64,000 bases of DNA from Ralstonia mannitolilytica (GCF_905397375.1 NZ_CAJPVG010000001.1:62001-126000), one strand, 5' to 3'; positions 50,327 through 59,806 are shown, counted from the first letter of the stretch. Numbers and translations: made by a program. The notes: generated from the sequence alone by a model not told the origin.

Positions 50327-53080
50327 TCAGCCCAGCGCAGCCCGCACGCCGGCATCCACCACCGACAGGTGCGCCCGCAGCAGCCGGTCAAAGCCCTCGG
50401 CCGTGACGGGCTTGCCGATGTAGTAGCCCTGGATCTCCTGGCACCCCGCCTTGGCGAGAAACTCCACCTGGTCGGCATCTTCCACGCCTTCGGCCGTGAC
50501 GGTCATGCCCAGCGCCCGCGCCATGGCGACGATGGCCTCCGTCAGTGCCACCGAATCGGGGTCGCCCGGAATGCCGGTGATGAACGACCGGTCGATCTTC
50601 ACGTTGCTGATCGGGAAGCGCTGCAGGTACGACAGCGACGAGTACCCCGTGCCGAAATCGTCGATGGAGATGCGGATGCCCTGCGCCGTGAGGGCGTCGA
50701 ACATCGCTCGGATCTCGTCGGCGCCGCCCATCAGCAGGCTTTCCGTAATCTCGACTTCGAGCGCGGTGGGCGGCAGGCCGGTGTCGGCCAGCGTCTGCTC
50801 GATCATCGGCACGACCTCGCCCGCCTGGAACTGGCGCGCCGACAGGTTGACCGCCATGCGGAAGTCGTAGCCGAGCGCCTCGTACCAGATCACGGCCTGC
50901 TCGCACGCGCGGCGCAGCACCCATTCGCCGATCGGCACGATAAGGCCGGTCTCCTCCGCCACCGGAATGAACTCCACCGGCGAGATCGCCCCAAGCTTGG
51001 CGCTGTTCCAGCGCAGCAGGGCCTCCGCGCCCACGATGCGGTGGCTGGCGAGGTCGTACTTCGGTTGATAGACGAGCTGCAGCTCGTTGTTGTCGCGCGC
51101 GTCGCGCAGGGCGTTTTCGAGCAGGTAGCGGCGCTGCAGGCGCGCATTGAGCTCCGCCGTGTAGAACTGCGCGCGGTTGCGGCCGTTCTGCTTGGCGCGG
51201 TACATGGCGGCGTCGGCCGAGCGCAGCAGGTCGGAGCCCGAGATGCCGTCATGCGGATACAGCGCCACGCCGATCGACACACCCAGGTAATAGCGCCCGT
51301 TGACGGTGTCGAACGGCTCGCGCATGGCCTGCAGGAGCCGTTCGGCCAGCAATGCGATGCGTTTGCCTTCGACACGCTGGTCGATGAGGATGACGAACTC
51401 GTCCCCCCCCAGGCGGGCGATCACGTCGCCGGGGCCGATGCAGTCCGTCAGCCGGGCAGCGGCGCTCTGCAGCAGCGTGTCGCCGCAGGCATGGCCGGCG
51501 GTGTCGTTCACGCTCTTGAAGCGGTCCAGGTCGAGAAAGAACAGCGCCAGTTCGCGGCTCTCGTCGCGCGCGCGTTCGATGGCGCCTTCGAGGTGGCTGA
51601 TGAAGAAGCTGCGGTTGGTCAGGCCCGTGAGCGCATCGTGCGCGGCCAGGTGGCGCAGGCGCTGTTCCGCGCGCTTGATGTCGGTAATGTCGGCAAACGA
51701 CAGCATCACGCTGCTGGGCAGCGGATCGCCATGCCGGCGGATCGGGATGACATTCTGGCGCAGCCACACCAGCTCACCCGTTTTGAGCAGCACGCCGTAG
51801 ACGTGGCCCAGCATCGGCTCGCCGCTGCGCAGGACCTGCGCCGACGGCATCATGGTCGGCTCGACGTCGTTGCCGTCTTCGTCCATGACGCGCTGGATCG
51901 CATCGAGCCGGTTGTGGCCGACGAGTTGCCCCGGACGCACGCGCAGGATGCGCTCGGCACTGGCGTTGGCGGCCAGCACCACCCCGTCCAGCGACTGGAT
52001 CACCACGCCTTCATGCAGGTTCGAGATGGCCAGCCGGTAGCGCTCCTCGCTTTCGGCAAGGCCCCGCTCGATGCTGTCTTTCTGAATGGCGACGCCGGCC
52101 AGGTGGGTGACGTCGTCCAGGAAATGCTGCTCTTCTTCCACCGGCAGGCACGGCTGTCGATAGAACAACGCCAGCACGCCCAGCTTGTCGCCGCGCGACG
52201 ATCGAATGGGCAAGGCCCACGCCGCGGCAAAGCCGGCCGCCAGCGCCGCCGTGCGCTCGTGTTGCCAGCGCGGGTCGGCGGCGATGTTGTCGATGAGGAC
52301 CGTGTCGCCGAGGTAGGCGGCACAGCCGCACGCGCCGGCCTCGGGGCCGACGGGGGTATTCTCCAGCGTGGCCGCATAGGCCGCGGGCAGCGTGGGGGCC
52401 GCAGCCACGCGCAGCGTCGTCGTCTCGGCATCGAGCAGGAGCACGGCCGCCATGGCATTCGGATAAACCTGTTCGACGTACAGGCACAGATGGCGCAGCA
52501 CGCTCGACAGCGTTGCGTTGGAGGCGAGTTGGGCGAGCACGGCGTTCTCGGAGGCAAGCAGGCGGCGCGCCTGCAGCGCCTCGGCACGAGCCTGCACGGC
52601 GTGCCGCTCCAGCGCATGCCGGGACACGGCTTCCCGGAGCACGAGCATGACGGCGGGCTGGCCTTCGTGCTCGCAGGCGGCCGCCTCGCTGGCGACCAGC
52701 ACGTGGGTGTAATCGGCGCGCACCAGGCGATGCTCCACCGGCTGGGCGGGCGCACTGCGGCTCACCATGCCGGCCAGGCGTGGGATCGTCTGGGCAACGT
52801 CGTCGGGGTGGATCAACGCCGCCACTTGGGCGCCCACGAGCTGCACGGGATCCTGCGCCCCCATCAGGCGGGCGGCAGCCGGGTTCGCGCGCACGACACG
52901 CCCGTCCACCGTCAGCAGCACGGCATCGGACGACAGCCGCGCCAGCGCATCGAAATCGGTATCGGCCCGGCTTCGCGCGCCTGCCGCAACGGCGGCCGCT
53001 TCCCGATGCGGCGCGGCCCCGGGGCCGGGTGCGGCATCATCAGCAGGGGCCCCGGCATCGGCCGGCAGGAAACGGGTCAT
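50327..53080 (-). CDS. PAS-GAF-PAS-GGDEF-EAL cyclic-di-GMP signalling protein
   Basis: 917 residues from MTRFLPADAGAPAD (the longer open frame upstream covers low-quality sequence). Order: PAS near 50-160 (DFDALARLSSDAVLLTVDGRVVRANPAAARLMGA), GAF about 210-370 (NAVLAQLASNATLSSVLRHLCLYVEQVYPNAMAAVLLLD), PAS about 380-490 (YRLAISNLHEGVVIQSLDGVVLAANASAERIL), GGDEF near 557 (RLGGDEFVILI, intact), EAL near 690 (GAEALLRW) with DDFGTGYSSLSYL. No membrane segment, so cytosolic. Both catalytic motifs look intact, so it could make or degrade c-di-GMP; the input is unknown. Confidence 0.93.
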   Translation of the reverse strand: MTRFLPADAGAPADDAAPGPGAAPHREAAAVAAGARSRADTDFDALARLSSDAVLLTVDGRVVRANPAAARLMGAQDPVQLVGAQVAALIHPDDVAQTIPRLAGMVSRSAPAQPVEHRLVRADYTHVLVASEAAACEHEGQPAVMLVLREAVSRHALERHAVQARAEALQARRLLASENAVLAQLASNATLSSVLRHLCLYVEQVYPNAMAAVLLLDAETTTLRVAAAPTLPAAYAATLENTPVGPEAGACGCAAYLGDTVLIDNIAADPRWQHERTAALAAGFAAAWALPIRSSRGDKLGVLALFYRQPCLPVEEEQHFLDDVTHLAGVAIQKDSIERGLAESEERYRLAISNLHEGVVIQSLDGVVLAANASAERILRVRPGQLVGHNRLDAIQRVMDEDGNDVEPTMMPSAQVLRSGEPMLGHVYGVLLKTGELVWLRQNVIPIRRHGDPLPSSVMLSFADITDIKRAEQRLRHLAAHDALTGLTNRSFFISHLEGAIERARDESRELALFFLDLDRFKSVNDTAGHACGDTLLQSAAARLTDCIGPGDVIARLGGDEFVILIDQRVEGKRIALLAERLLQAMREPFDTVNGRYYLGVSIGVALYPHDGISGSDLLRSADAAMYRAKQNGRNRAQFYTAELNARLQRRYLLENALRDARDNNELQLVYQPKYDLASHRIVGAEALLRWNSAKLGAISPVEFIPVAEETGLIVPIGEWVLRRACEQAVIWYEALGYDFRMAVNLSARQFQAGEVVPMIEQTLADTGLPPTALEVEITESLLMGGADEIRAMFDALTAQGIRISIDDFGTGYSSLSYLQRFPISNVKIDRSFITGIPGDPDSVALTEAIVAMARALGMTVTAEGVEDADQVEFLAKAGCQEIQGYYIGKPVTAEGFDRLLRAHLSVVDAGVRAALG

Positions 53081-53249
53081 GGAAATTGCGATGGTTCTGG
53101 CAACGACAGCAACGGAATCACGAAAGACACGGCAAGCACAAGGCCGGCGCCTCGACCCTATCCACAACGGCGCGCTGGCCAAAAACTGAAGAGTGTCGCG
53201 TGATACCCATGACACGCGTGTGGCTGCACCGCCAACATTGACGCAACCA
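53081..53249. other. Upstream region of the GGDEF/EAL gene
   Basis: No gene seen. Contains the promoter of the c-di-GMP protein on the minus strand; no clear sites were recognised. Confidence 0.4.
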
Positions 53250-53373
53250 AAGAAAAACCCGCGCTCAGTTGACGAGGCGCGGGTTGAAATCTCTGGACCG
53301 TGTCGATCTGTTCCAGAGAGGAGAACCGACCCATGAAGCGAGCGGCGCGTCGTGGCACCGCATCGCCTCCATG
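53250..53373 (-). ncRNA. Candidate small RNA ending in a strong hairpin
   Basis: On the minus strand a possible -10 TATGAT (53385-53380) would start a transcript near 53373. It would contain a 7-bp stem CTCTGGA / TCCAGAG (53318-53291 area) and end at the hairpin AACCCGCGC / GCGCGGGTT followed by TTTTTC (53285-53252). Short, structured, with its own promoter-like and terminator-like signals between two genes, it looks like an independent sRNA. A short open frame crosses it, but the hairpin lies inside that frame. No known RNA family was recognised. Confidence 0.4.
53252..53285 (-). terminator. Intrinsic terminator of the candidate sRNA
   Basis: Perfect 9-bp stem GC-rich at its base, 12-base loop, then TTTTTC on the minus strand. 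Confidence 0.75.
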
Positions 53374-53773
53374 TTTTGAATCATAGTGTGCCGCTCCAAA
53401 AAACAAAGGGAGGAAAAGACGGGGTATCCCGTCCCATTTTTATTTTCGGTTGACCCATTTTCCTGTCACTGCTCGAACCCCTGTGCTGCTGGTCCCGTCC
53501 GCACGTGCGGGCCTTGTTGCTGGCCCGTCTGGCGATGCCGACAACGTCGAGAAAATCTCCCCGGCATATTGGGTGGATCAACGCGGCGCCGAGAATGTTC
53601 CGCACCAGCCGATTATGTTGCGTGGGCCTCGCATCTTGCCGCGGCAAACGCGCACCCACGTGACCGATGAGGCAGATTGCCGCGTCAAGTTTCGCGCCCA
53701 TGTGCCGTTACTGCATGAGAGCCCGCCTGCCCGTGATCCCGCAGGCGCATTGGATGCCCGTGTCTTGACCGTC
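53374..53773. other. Non-coding stretch before the exported protein
   Basis: No convincing gene. A hairpin GACGGG-GTAT-CCCGTC at 53418-53433 followed by CCATTTTTATTTT would act as a weak terminator on the plus strand. Short open frames through 53450-53700 have no ribosome sites and look non-coding. Confidence 0.4.
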
Positions 53774-54139
53774 ATGCCATCTCTGTCCCGCCCATCCCGT
53801 TCCTCGCCCGTGGCGTTGCGCCCGCCCGTGCGGCTGCTGATCGCCGTGGCGGTGCTGGCCGCGCTCGTGGCCCTGCCGCGCGCGCACGCTGCCCCAACCC
53901 CGCCGGCGGCATCGTCCGCCAGTGTGCCGGCTGCGCCGTCCGCAACGTCCGCCAAGGGCAAGCCGCCGACCTGCCAGGCCATCATGCAGCGCCTGTCGGG
54001 CAGCCTTGCCGGCACACCGAGCACCGCCGACAAGCCCGGCGCCGTGCTGGTCGACGTGGACAAGGCCGGCGTCACCATGGCGTGCAGCCATTCCGACGCC
54101 GTGGCCATCCCCGTGCCGGGCGCGGGCAAGCCGAGGTAG
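53774..54139 (+). CDS. Small exported protein, unknown function
   Basis: 121 residues. Signal peptide with hydrophobic core LLIAVAVLAALVALPRAHA, cleavage after AHA, then an Ala/Pro/Ser-rich stretch and a 60-residue domain (TCQAIMQRLSGSLAGTPSTADKPGAVLVDVDKAGVTMACSHSDAVAIPVPG) with two Cys that may pair in the periplasm. Not recognised. Start ATG at MPSLSRPSRSS; the longer frame was rejected because the hydrophobic core would then lie too far inside. Confidence 0.6.
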   Translation: MPSLSRPSRSSPVALRPPVRLLIAVAVLAALVALPRAHAAPTPPAASSASVPAAPSATSAKGKPPTCQAIMQRLSGSLAGTPSTADKPGAVLVDVDKAGVTMACSHSDAVAIPVPGAGKPR

Positions 54140-54188
54140 CGCCGCTCTGGCTTCCGCGCGGCGGCGTGATCGTTGGTAACATCGCCGC

Positions 54189-55097
54189 GTGCACCCCGCT
54201 CCCACCCCCGCCTCGCCAGACCCACGCATGACCGCAGACGCCAGCGTCTTCGGCACGCTCGCACGCGGCTCGCGCGCCTCGCTGGAACGTGTCGCCAACC
54301 TGGGCGATGGCGTGACCGCCGCCATCTGGCGCAACGAACACGACGAGGCGCGCTACACGCAGCCGGGGCACCACACGCTGTCGGTCTATCTGCAAGGCGG
54401 CTACACCACGCACCGGCAGGACCTGCCCAACCTCTTTGGTGCGCCGGGGCGCGTGTGCATGCTGCCGGCCGAGCATGAGTCGGCATGGGTGATCGAACAG
54501 CCCATGCGCTTCGTCCATCTGTATTTCGCGCCCGAGGCGCTGGCCGGGCACGCCGTCCGCCTGCTCGACGCCGAGCCGCGCCTGTTCACCCTGCACGACC
54601 GCACCTTCATCGAAGACGTGCACCTCGCACAGGCCTGCGCCCGCATCGCCAAACTCGACTGGACCGACCTCGACGACCGCATGCGCGCCAACGCGCTGGC
54701 CAACGACACGCTGTCGTACCTGGTGCAGACGCAGGGCCGCACACGCGCGCTTGCCGTGCGCGGCGGGCTTGCGCCGCACGTGTGTCGGCGCCTTGCCGCC
54801 CGCATCGAGGCCGAACTGCATCTGGCGCTCTCGCTCGGTGAGCTTGCGGCGGAGGCCAACCTGTCGGCCTTTCATTTCGCGCGGATGTTCCGCGCGTCGT
54901 TCGGGGCGGCGCCGCATGACTGGGTGATGCAGCAGCGCATGGCCCGCGCGCAGACACTGCTGCGCACGACCGCCCTGCCGCTGGCAACGATTGCCGAGGG
55001 CTGCGGCTTTGCCAGCGCGAGCCATTTCAGCCGGCGCTTCTCCATGCAACTGGGTGCATCGCCGTCACGCTATCGGCAGGCCTGGCAGGGCCGATAG
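54189..55097 (+). CDS. AraC-family transcriptional regulator
   Basis: 302 residues from GTG; ATG at 54228 (MTADASVFGTL) is an alternative. N-terminal cupin-like sensor (LSVYLQGGYTTHRQ; MLPAEHESAWVIEQPMRFVHLYF) and a C-terminal pair of HTHs (LSLGELAAEANLSAFHFARMFRASFGAAPHDWVMQQRMARAQTLLRTTALPLATIAEGCGFASASHFSRRFSMQLGASPSRYRQ). Single gene; target unknown. Confidence 0.9.
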   Translation: MHPAPTPASPDPRMTADASVFGTLARGSRASLERVANLGDGVTAAIWRNEHDEARYTQPGHHTLSVYLQGGYTTHRQDLPNLFGAPGRVCMLPAEHESAWVIEQPMRFVHLYFAPEALAGHAVRLLDAEPRLFTLHDRTFIEDVHLAQACARIAKLDWTDLDDRMRANALANDTLSYLVQTQGRTRALAVRGGLAPHVCRRLAARIEAELHLALSLGELAAEANLSAFHFARMFRASFGAAPHDWVMQQRMARAQTLLRTTALPLATIAEGCGFASASHFSRRFSMQLGASPSRYRQAWQGR

Positions 55098-55220
55098 GCA
55101 GCCCGCCCAGGGGCCCGCACACGCAGGATTGGCGGGACGTCGCAGCCCCTAGCGTTTTCCACGATAGAGGCGCCCGCACGGGCGCAGTAACGTGAACATG
55201 GGTTCCCCATGGAGACCGCC

Positions 55221-55661
55221 ATGTTTGCCCATATCCTCCTGCCGACCGACGGCTCCGAGCAATGCCGCAAGGCCATCGACGGTGCCCTCAAGCTCGCGCG
55301 CGCCACGGGCTGCCGGCTCACCGCCTACACGTGCATCGAAGAATTTCCCAACATGGCCTACTCGGCCGGCGTGGGGGAATGCCCGCACGCGCACTACATG
55401 GAACAGGTGCAGGGCTACGCCAAGGATTGCATCGAGCGCATCGCCGAGCGTGCCCGTGAAGAAGGCATCGACTTCGACACCGACGTGTCGCAGTTTCCCG
55501 AGCCCTACCTCGGCATTCTCGACGCGGCAAAGCGGCATGGGTGCGACGTCATCTTCATGGCCTCGCACGGGCACCGCAGCCTGATGGGCCGCCTGCTGAT
55601 CGGCAACGAGACGCGCAAGGTGCTCACCTATGCGCACGTGCCGGTGGTGGTGTATCGCTGA
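55221..55661 (+). CDS. Universal stress protein, UspA family
   Basis: 146 residues from MFAHILLPTDGSEQCRKAIDGALKLA with GGAG seven bases before the ATG. The ATP-binding pattern is complete: D in LPTDGS, and the C-terminal GHRSLMGRLLIGNETRKVLTYAHVPVVVYR resembling G-x2-G-x9-G-(S/T). ATP-binding class of Usp. Convergent with kdpE. Confidence 0.92.
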   Translation: MFAHILLPTDGSEQCRKAIDGALKLARATGCRLTAYTCIEEFPNMAYSAGVGECPHAHYMEQVQGYAKDCIERIAERAREEGIDFDTDVSQFPEPYLGILDAAKRHGCDVIFMASHGHRSLMGRLLIGNETRKVLTYAHVPVVVYR

Positions 55662-55684
55662 ATGCGTGTGACGTGGGCGGGCGG

Positions 55685-56380
55685 CTAGCCGGCAAAGCGG
55701 TAGCCCACGCCCGTCTCCGTGAGCAGGTGCACGGGCTGCGCCGGGTCGGCTTCGAGCTTCTGCCGCAAGTGCCCCATGTAGACGCGCAGGTACTGGCTGC
55801 TCTGCGCCTGCGAAGGGCCCCACACCTGGCGCAGCAGTTCGCGGTGCGTCATCACCTTGCCCCGGTTGGCGAGCAGCACGGCCAGCAGGCGGTATTCGAT
55901 GGGCGTCAGGTGCACGGTCTGGCCGGCGCGCGTGACGAGCCGGTTGGCGAGGTCGACCACCACATCGCCGAACGCCAGTTGCGACGTGCCCTGCGCATTG
56001 GCCTTGGCGTGCCGGCGCAGCAGCACGCGCAGGCGCGCAACCAGCTCGCCCACGCCAAACGGCTTGGTGAGGTAGTCGTCGGCACCGGCATCGAGCGCGA
56101 CGATCTTGTCGCCTTCATCGGCGCGGGCGGAGAGCACCAGCACCGGCACCTCCGTCCACGTGCGCACTTCGCGGATCAGCGTCACGCCGTCGCCATCGGG
56201 CAAGCCGAGATCGAGGATGACGAGATCGGGCTTGCGCGTGCCGGCCTCGATCAGCCCGCGCTTGAGCGTTTCCGCCTCGTGCACGGTGCAGCCCTCGGCT
56301 TCCAGCGTGGTGCGCACGAACCGGCGGATATGGGGCTCGTCTTCAACGATCAGCACCGTGGGCGAAAACTCGAATGGCAT
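55685..56380 (-). CDS. kdpE: KdpE response regulator
   Basis: 231 residues, OmpR/PhoB family. Receiver domain with phosphoacceptor Asp57 in DLVILDLGLPDGDG and acidic pair ED in IVEDEPHIRR; the winged-helix domain ends NRGKVMTHRELLRQVWGPSQAQSSQYLRVYMGHLRQKLEADPAQPVHLLTETGVGYRFAG, typical of KdpE. Activates kdpFABC on K+ limitation or osmotic stress. 33 bp after kdpD. Confidence 0.96.
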   Translation of the reverse strand: MPFEFSPTVLIVEDEPHIRRFVRTTLEAEGCTVHEAETLKRGLIEAGTRKPDLVILDLGLPDGDGVTLIREVRTWTEVPVLVLSARADEGDKIVALDAGADDYLTKPFGVGELVARLRVLLRRHAKANAQGTSQLAFGDVVVDLANRLVTRAGQTVHLTPIEYRLLAVLLANRGKVMTHRELLRQVWGPSQAQSSQYLRVYMGHLRQKLEADPAQPVHLLTETGVGYRFAG

Positions 56381-56413
56381 GTGTGCCGCCTCTCTTACGT
56401 ACTTGCTTGATGC

Positions 56414-59266
56414 CTAGGCCAGCTCGGCCGTCTCAGGCTCGATCCGGGGCGGATTGCCGCGCGGCAGCGCCACCACGAAGCGTGCGCCCGCCCGGGCGCT
56501 GGCCCCATCGGCGCGCTGCGCGGCTTCCACCCAGATCCGCCCGCCATGCGCTTGCACGATGGCCTCGCATACCGCCAGCCCCAGCCCCACACCAGCCAAC
56601 GCCGACTCGCGCTCGCCGCGCGTGAACTTCTCGAAGATCCGCCGTTCCTTGCCGGGCGGCACGCCGGGGCCATCGTCTTCCACCGTCAGGCGCAGTTCAT
56701 CGCCGTGCACCTGCGCGCCAATGCGGATTTCCGTGCCGGCGGGCGTGTACTTCGCGGCGTTCTCCAGCAGGTTGCAGACGACACGCTCCATCAGCACGGC
56801 GTCGCATTCCAGCAGCGGCAGCGCAGACAGGTTCGCCACCACCACGCGATGCTGCGCCAGCGCGCCGCGCATGGCGGCCAGCGCCCCGCCCACGATTTCC
56901 TCGACCGACTGCCATTCCTTGCGCATGGCGACATCGCGGCTTTGCAGGCGCGCCATGTCGAGCAGGTTGATCACCATGGTATGCATGCGCTGTGCCTGCT
57001 CGCGCATTGCCTGCACGGTGTCGGCCACCGGCGGCGCCAGCGGTGGATGGCTGCGCTGCAGCGTTTCCGCCATGCCGATGAGGCTGGTGAGCGGCGTGCG
57101 CAAATCATGCGACACCGCCGCCAGCAACGAACTGCGCAACCGCTCGGATTCCATCTGCAGCAACGCCTGCTGCGCCACGTCCACATAGTGCAGCCGCTCG
57201 ACCGCAATCGCGATGAGCGTGCAGAACGCGTCCACCTGCCGGCGCACGGCCGGCTGGGCAAACGCGCGCCATGTGCGGGGCTCCACCGCCAGCACGCCGC
57301 GCACCTGCATCGGCGCCTTGAGCGGCAGATACAGGACGGAGCTGCCAGGCAAGGTATCGGTGCCGGTGCCGGCCGGCTGGCCGTGGTCGAACACCCATTG
57401 CGCCAGTACGCGGTCCACCGCATCGCCGTGCTCGGTCACGCTGCGCTCGCCGGTCTCGGACACCGGCGGCAACAGGCGCCCCTCTGCGCAGACAAAGAAG
57501 AACGCCGCATTGGCATCGAACGCGGCACGCAGGAAGCGGCTGCCGATCGCCACGATCTGCTCGTTCATGAGCGCGGCGGACAGCTCGCGTGCCAGCTCGT
57601 AGAGCGTGCGCGCCTCCGTCTCGCGCGCGACCGCCAGGTGCGCCTGCTCGCGCAGGCCGGCGGTCAACTGGCCGATCACCAACCCCACCGCCAGCAGCAC
57701 CACGAACGTCACGAGGTACTGCACGTCGCTCACGGCAAACGAGAAGCGCGGCGGCACGAAGAAAAAGTCGAAGGCCGCCACCGCCAGCACCGAGGCAAAC
57801 GCCGCGGGCCCGCGCCCGTGTCGCAACGCCACACCCACCACGGCCGCCAGGAACAGCATGGCGATGTTGACGAGATCGAACCACGGCCGCGTGAGCGCCG
57901 ACAGCGCCGTCGCGCCGGCGCACCAGATGGCGGCCCAAGCGTAGTCTTTTCGACGTGCACCGTCGGTGCCAGCGGCATCGGCATCGGCGCGGCCGCTGTC
58001 GTGGCGCGGTTTGACGTCGACGCGCGTGGTGTCTGCCGCCACGCGGATCACGTCGATCTCCGGGCAGCCGGCGGCCAGCGCATCGGCAAAGCTGCGTCGC
58101 CCGAACAACCACCCCTGCGCGCCCAGGAACGGCGACAACGCAAGCGCCAGCAGCGCCCGGCCGCGCGCCGGCCACGAAGCACCGCCACGGCGCCAATCCG
58201 CCGGCGCGCGGCCCAGCACCACCTTGGTGAGATTGTGCCGGCGCACGTAAGCCACCACGGCGTGCACCATGTCGCTGCCGGCCAATGCCTCGGTGCGCGC
58301 GCCGAGCTGTTCGGCCAGCCGCATCGCCGCCTGCAGGCGCGCCTGTGCGGCGTCGGACGGCGGCGCCAGACGCGGCGTGGCGATGGTTACGACATGCCAG
58401 TCGCAATCGAGCTGCCCCGCCAGACGGCGCGCACTGCGCACGACCTGCTCGGCGTCGTCGCCGCTGCCAATGCAGGCCAGCACCGCCTCGCGCGTGCGCC
58501 ACACCGGCTGCACGGATTCCTGCGTGCGCCACGCCCGCACATCGTTGTCCACGCGGTCCGCCGTGCGGCGCAGCGCCAGTTCACGCAGCGCGATCAGGTT
58601 GCCCTTGCGGAAGAAGTTGCGGGCGGCGTGCCGGGCCTGTTCCGGCAGATAGACCTTGCCTTCGTGCAGCCGGCGCAGCAGTTCATCGGCGGGCAGATCG
58701 ACGAGGATGACCTCGTCCGCCCCATCGAACACCGTGTCCGGCACGGTCTCCCACACGCGGATGCCGGTGATGCCGCCCACCGCCTCGTTCAGGCTGTCGA
58801 GGTGCTGCACGTTGACCGTCGTCCACACGTCGATGCCGGCCGCCTGCAGCTCCTGGATGTCTTGCCAGCGCTTGGGATGGCGGCTGCCGGGCGCGTTGGA
58901 ATGCGCGAGTTCGTCCACCAGGATCAGCGCGGGCCGGCGCGCCAGGGCGCCATCGAGGTCGAATTCCCTGAGCACGCGCTCGCGGTAGGGCACGTCCTTC
59001 ATCGGCAGCCGTTCGATGCCGTCGATAAGGGCTTCGGTCTCAGCCCGGCCGTGGGTTTCCACCACGCCCAGCACCACGTCCACACCCTGCGTGCGCAGCG
59101 CCCGCGCGGCGGTCAGCATGGCAAACGTCTTGCCCACCCCCGCCGACGCGCCAAAGTAGACGCGCAGCCTGCCCATGGCAGCACGCACGCCCTCCTCTTG
59201 CACGCGTTGCAACAGGGCATCGGGGTCGGGGCGCGGCGCAGGATTGCGCGGGGTGGCGTCAGGCAT
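56414..59266 (-). CDS. kdpD: KdpD osmosensitive K+ sensor histidine kinase
   Basis: 950 residues. N-terminal KdpD domain with Walker A GASAGVGKT (39-47) and VDELAHSNAPGSRHPKRWQDI; Usp-like domain about 255-370; four membrane helices (about 445-540: ALRHGRGPAAFASVLAVAAFDFFFVPPRFSFAVSDVQYL); GAF; HisKA with phosphorylated His in AVSHDLRTPLTSLIGMAETLQ; HATPase with NLLENAAKYTP and DDGPGVPPGKE. Full-length and intact. Here kdpDE is divergent from, not downstream of, the kdpFABC side. Confidence 0.97.
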   Translation of the reverse strand: MPDATPRNPAPRPDPDALLQRVQEEGVRAAMGRLRVYFGASAGVGKTFAMLTAARALRTQGVDVVLGVVETHGRAETEALIDGIERLPMKDVPYRERVLREFDLDGALARRPALILVDELAHSNAPGSRHPKRWQDIQELQAAGIDVWTTVNVQHLDSLNEAVGGITGIRVWETVPDTVFDGADEVILVDLPADELLRRLHEGKVYLPEQARHAARNFFRKGNLIALRELALRRTADRVDNDVRAWRTQESVQPVWRTREAVLACIGSGDDAEQVVRSARRLAGQLDCDWHVVTIATPRLAPPSDAAQARLQAAMRLAEQLGARTEALAGSDMVHAVVAYVRRHNLTKVVLGRAPADWRRGGASWPARGRALLALALSPFLGAQGWLFGRRSFADALAAGCPEIDVIRVAADTTRVDVKPRHDSGRADADAAGTDGARRKDYAWAAIWCAGATALSALTRPWFDLVNIAMLFLAAVVGVALRHGRGPAAFASVLAVAAFDFFFVPPRFSFAVSDVQYLVTFVVLLAVGLVIGQLTAGLREQAHLAVARETEARTLYELARELSAALMNEQIVAIGSRFLRAAFDANAAFFFVCAEGRLLPPVSETGERSVTEHGDAVDRVLAQWVFDHGQPAGTGTDTLPGSSVLYLPLKAPMQVRGVLAVEPRTWRAFAQPAVRRQVDAFCTLIAIAVERLHYVDVAQQALLQMESERLRSSLLAAVSHDLRTPLTSLIGMAETLQRSHPPLAPPVADTVQAMREQAQRMHTMVINLLDMARLQSRDVAMRKEWQSVEEIVGGALAAMRGALAQHRVVVANLSALPLLECDAVLMERVVCNLLENAAKYTPAGTEIRIGAQVHGDELRLTVEDDGPGVPPGKERRIFEKFTRGERESALAGVGLGLAVCEAIVQAHGGRIWVEAAQRADGASARAGARFVVALPRGNPPRIEPETAELA

Positions 59267-59370
59267 GGTGGGCTGGGTGGCCCGTTGTGGCGGGCGTTGC
59301 GGATTGTGCCATGGGCGGATGGACGGCCCGGGTGTGGGGTGTGGCGGGTGGTGGGGAGCTTAGAGAGGGT

Positions 59371-59393
59371 GGTGTAAAAACGGCGTAAAAATC
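59371..59393 (-). promoter_or_regulatory. KdpE-like operator before kdpD
   Basis: On the minus strand GATTTTTACGCCGTTTTTACACC, two TTTTTAC-Pu-CC units 11 bp apart, about 105 bp upstream of the kdpD start. T-rich direct repeats of TTTAC/TTTAT type are the known form of KdpE sites. The same units recur at 62.25 kb ahead of the torF-kdp genes. Confidence 0.55.
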
Positions 59394-59447
59394 AGAGATA
59401 TCGACGCGCGGAGGGTTTAGCCGATGCCTCGGACCGCCGCCGCAGCG

Positions 59448-59710
59448 CCGCTGAACAGCAAGCGAGGCGTTGATGACCGCATGCATGAGGCTCAGAACCC
59501 CACTTGCGGCGTTGAGAACCCTGTGTTTGAGGTTCAGAACCTGATGAAAAACGTTCGGAACGCCATGGTGTGAGGTTCCGAACGCCAAGCATGGGGTTCA
59601 GAACCTCATGCCTGCCGTTCGGAACGCTAACCGCGGGGTTCCAAACGCCACGTGTGGCGTTCCGAACCCGGGGGCCTCAGGTTCTGAACCGCATCCGCGG
59701 CGTTCCGGAC
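59448..59710. repeat. 21-bp-period array of a GTTCNGAAC palindrome
   Basis: Units begin at 59448 and 59469 (degenerate), 59490, 59511, 59532, 59553, 59575, 59596, 59617, 59638, 59659, 59681 and 59702: steps of 21 or 22 bp throughout. The core GTTCNGAAC is palindromic; the 12 bases between cores vary. Read as protein the period gives heptads such as GSEPxxx on one strand, but two 22-bp steps break the frame and there is no ribosome site, so it is better seen as DNA. It fills most of the gap between kdpD and the next gene. Confidence 0.85.
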
Positions 59711-59785
59711 GACATCCACATAGGTGTTTTCTGAAAAATGAGGGGCAGCATTGCAGATGGGCCGCGCAGCATCCACTCTCGCGCA

Positions 59786-59806
59786 GTCATGCCCTTCCGG
59801 CATGAC
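59786..59806 (+). other. Leader hairpin before the 157-aa gene
   Basis: GTCATGCC-CTTCC-GGCATGAC, a perfect 8-bp stem, ends 27 bp before the following ATG. No T run, so it is a leader structure or an operator and not a terminator. Confidence 0.45.

Noticed and set aside
59448..59710. Repeat array as a CRISPR
   Set aside because: Repeat core is only 9 bp, spacers are 12 bp, and no cas genes are present.
59608..59805. 65-codon open frame through the 21-bp repeat array
   Set aside because: No ribosome site, and the 22-bp steps break the reading frame between repeats, so it is not a repeat protein.
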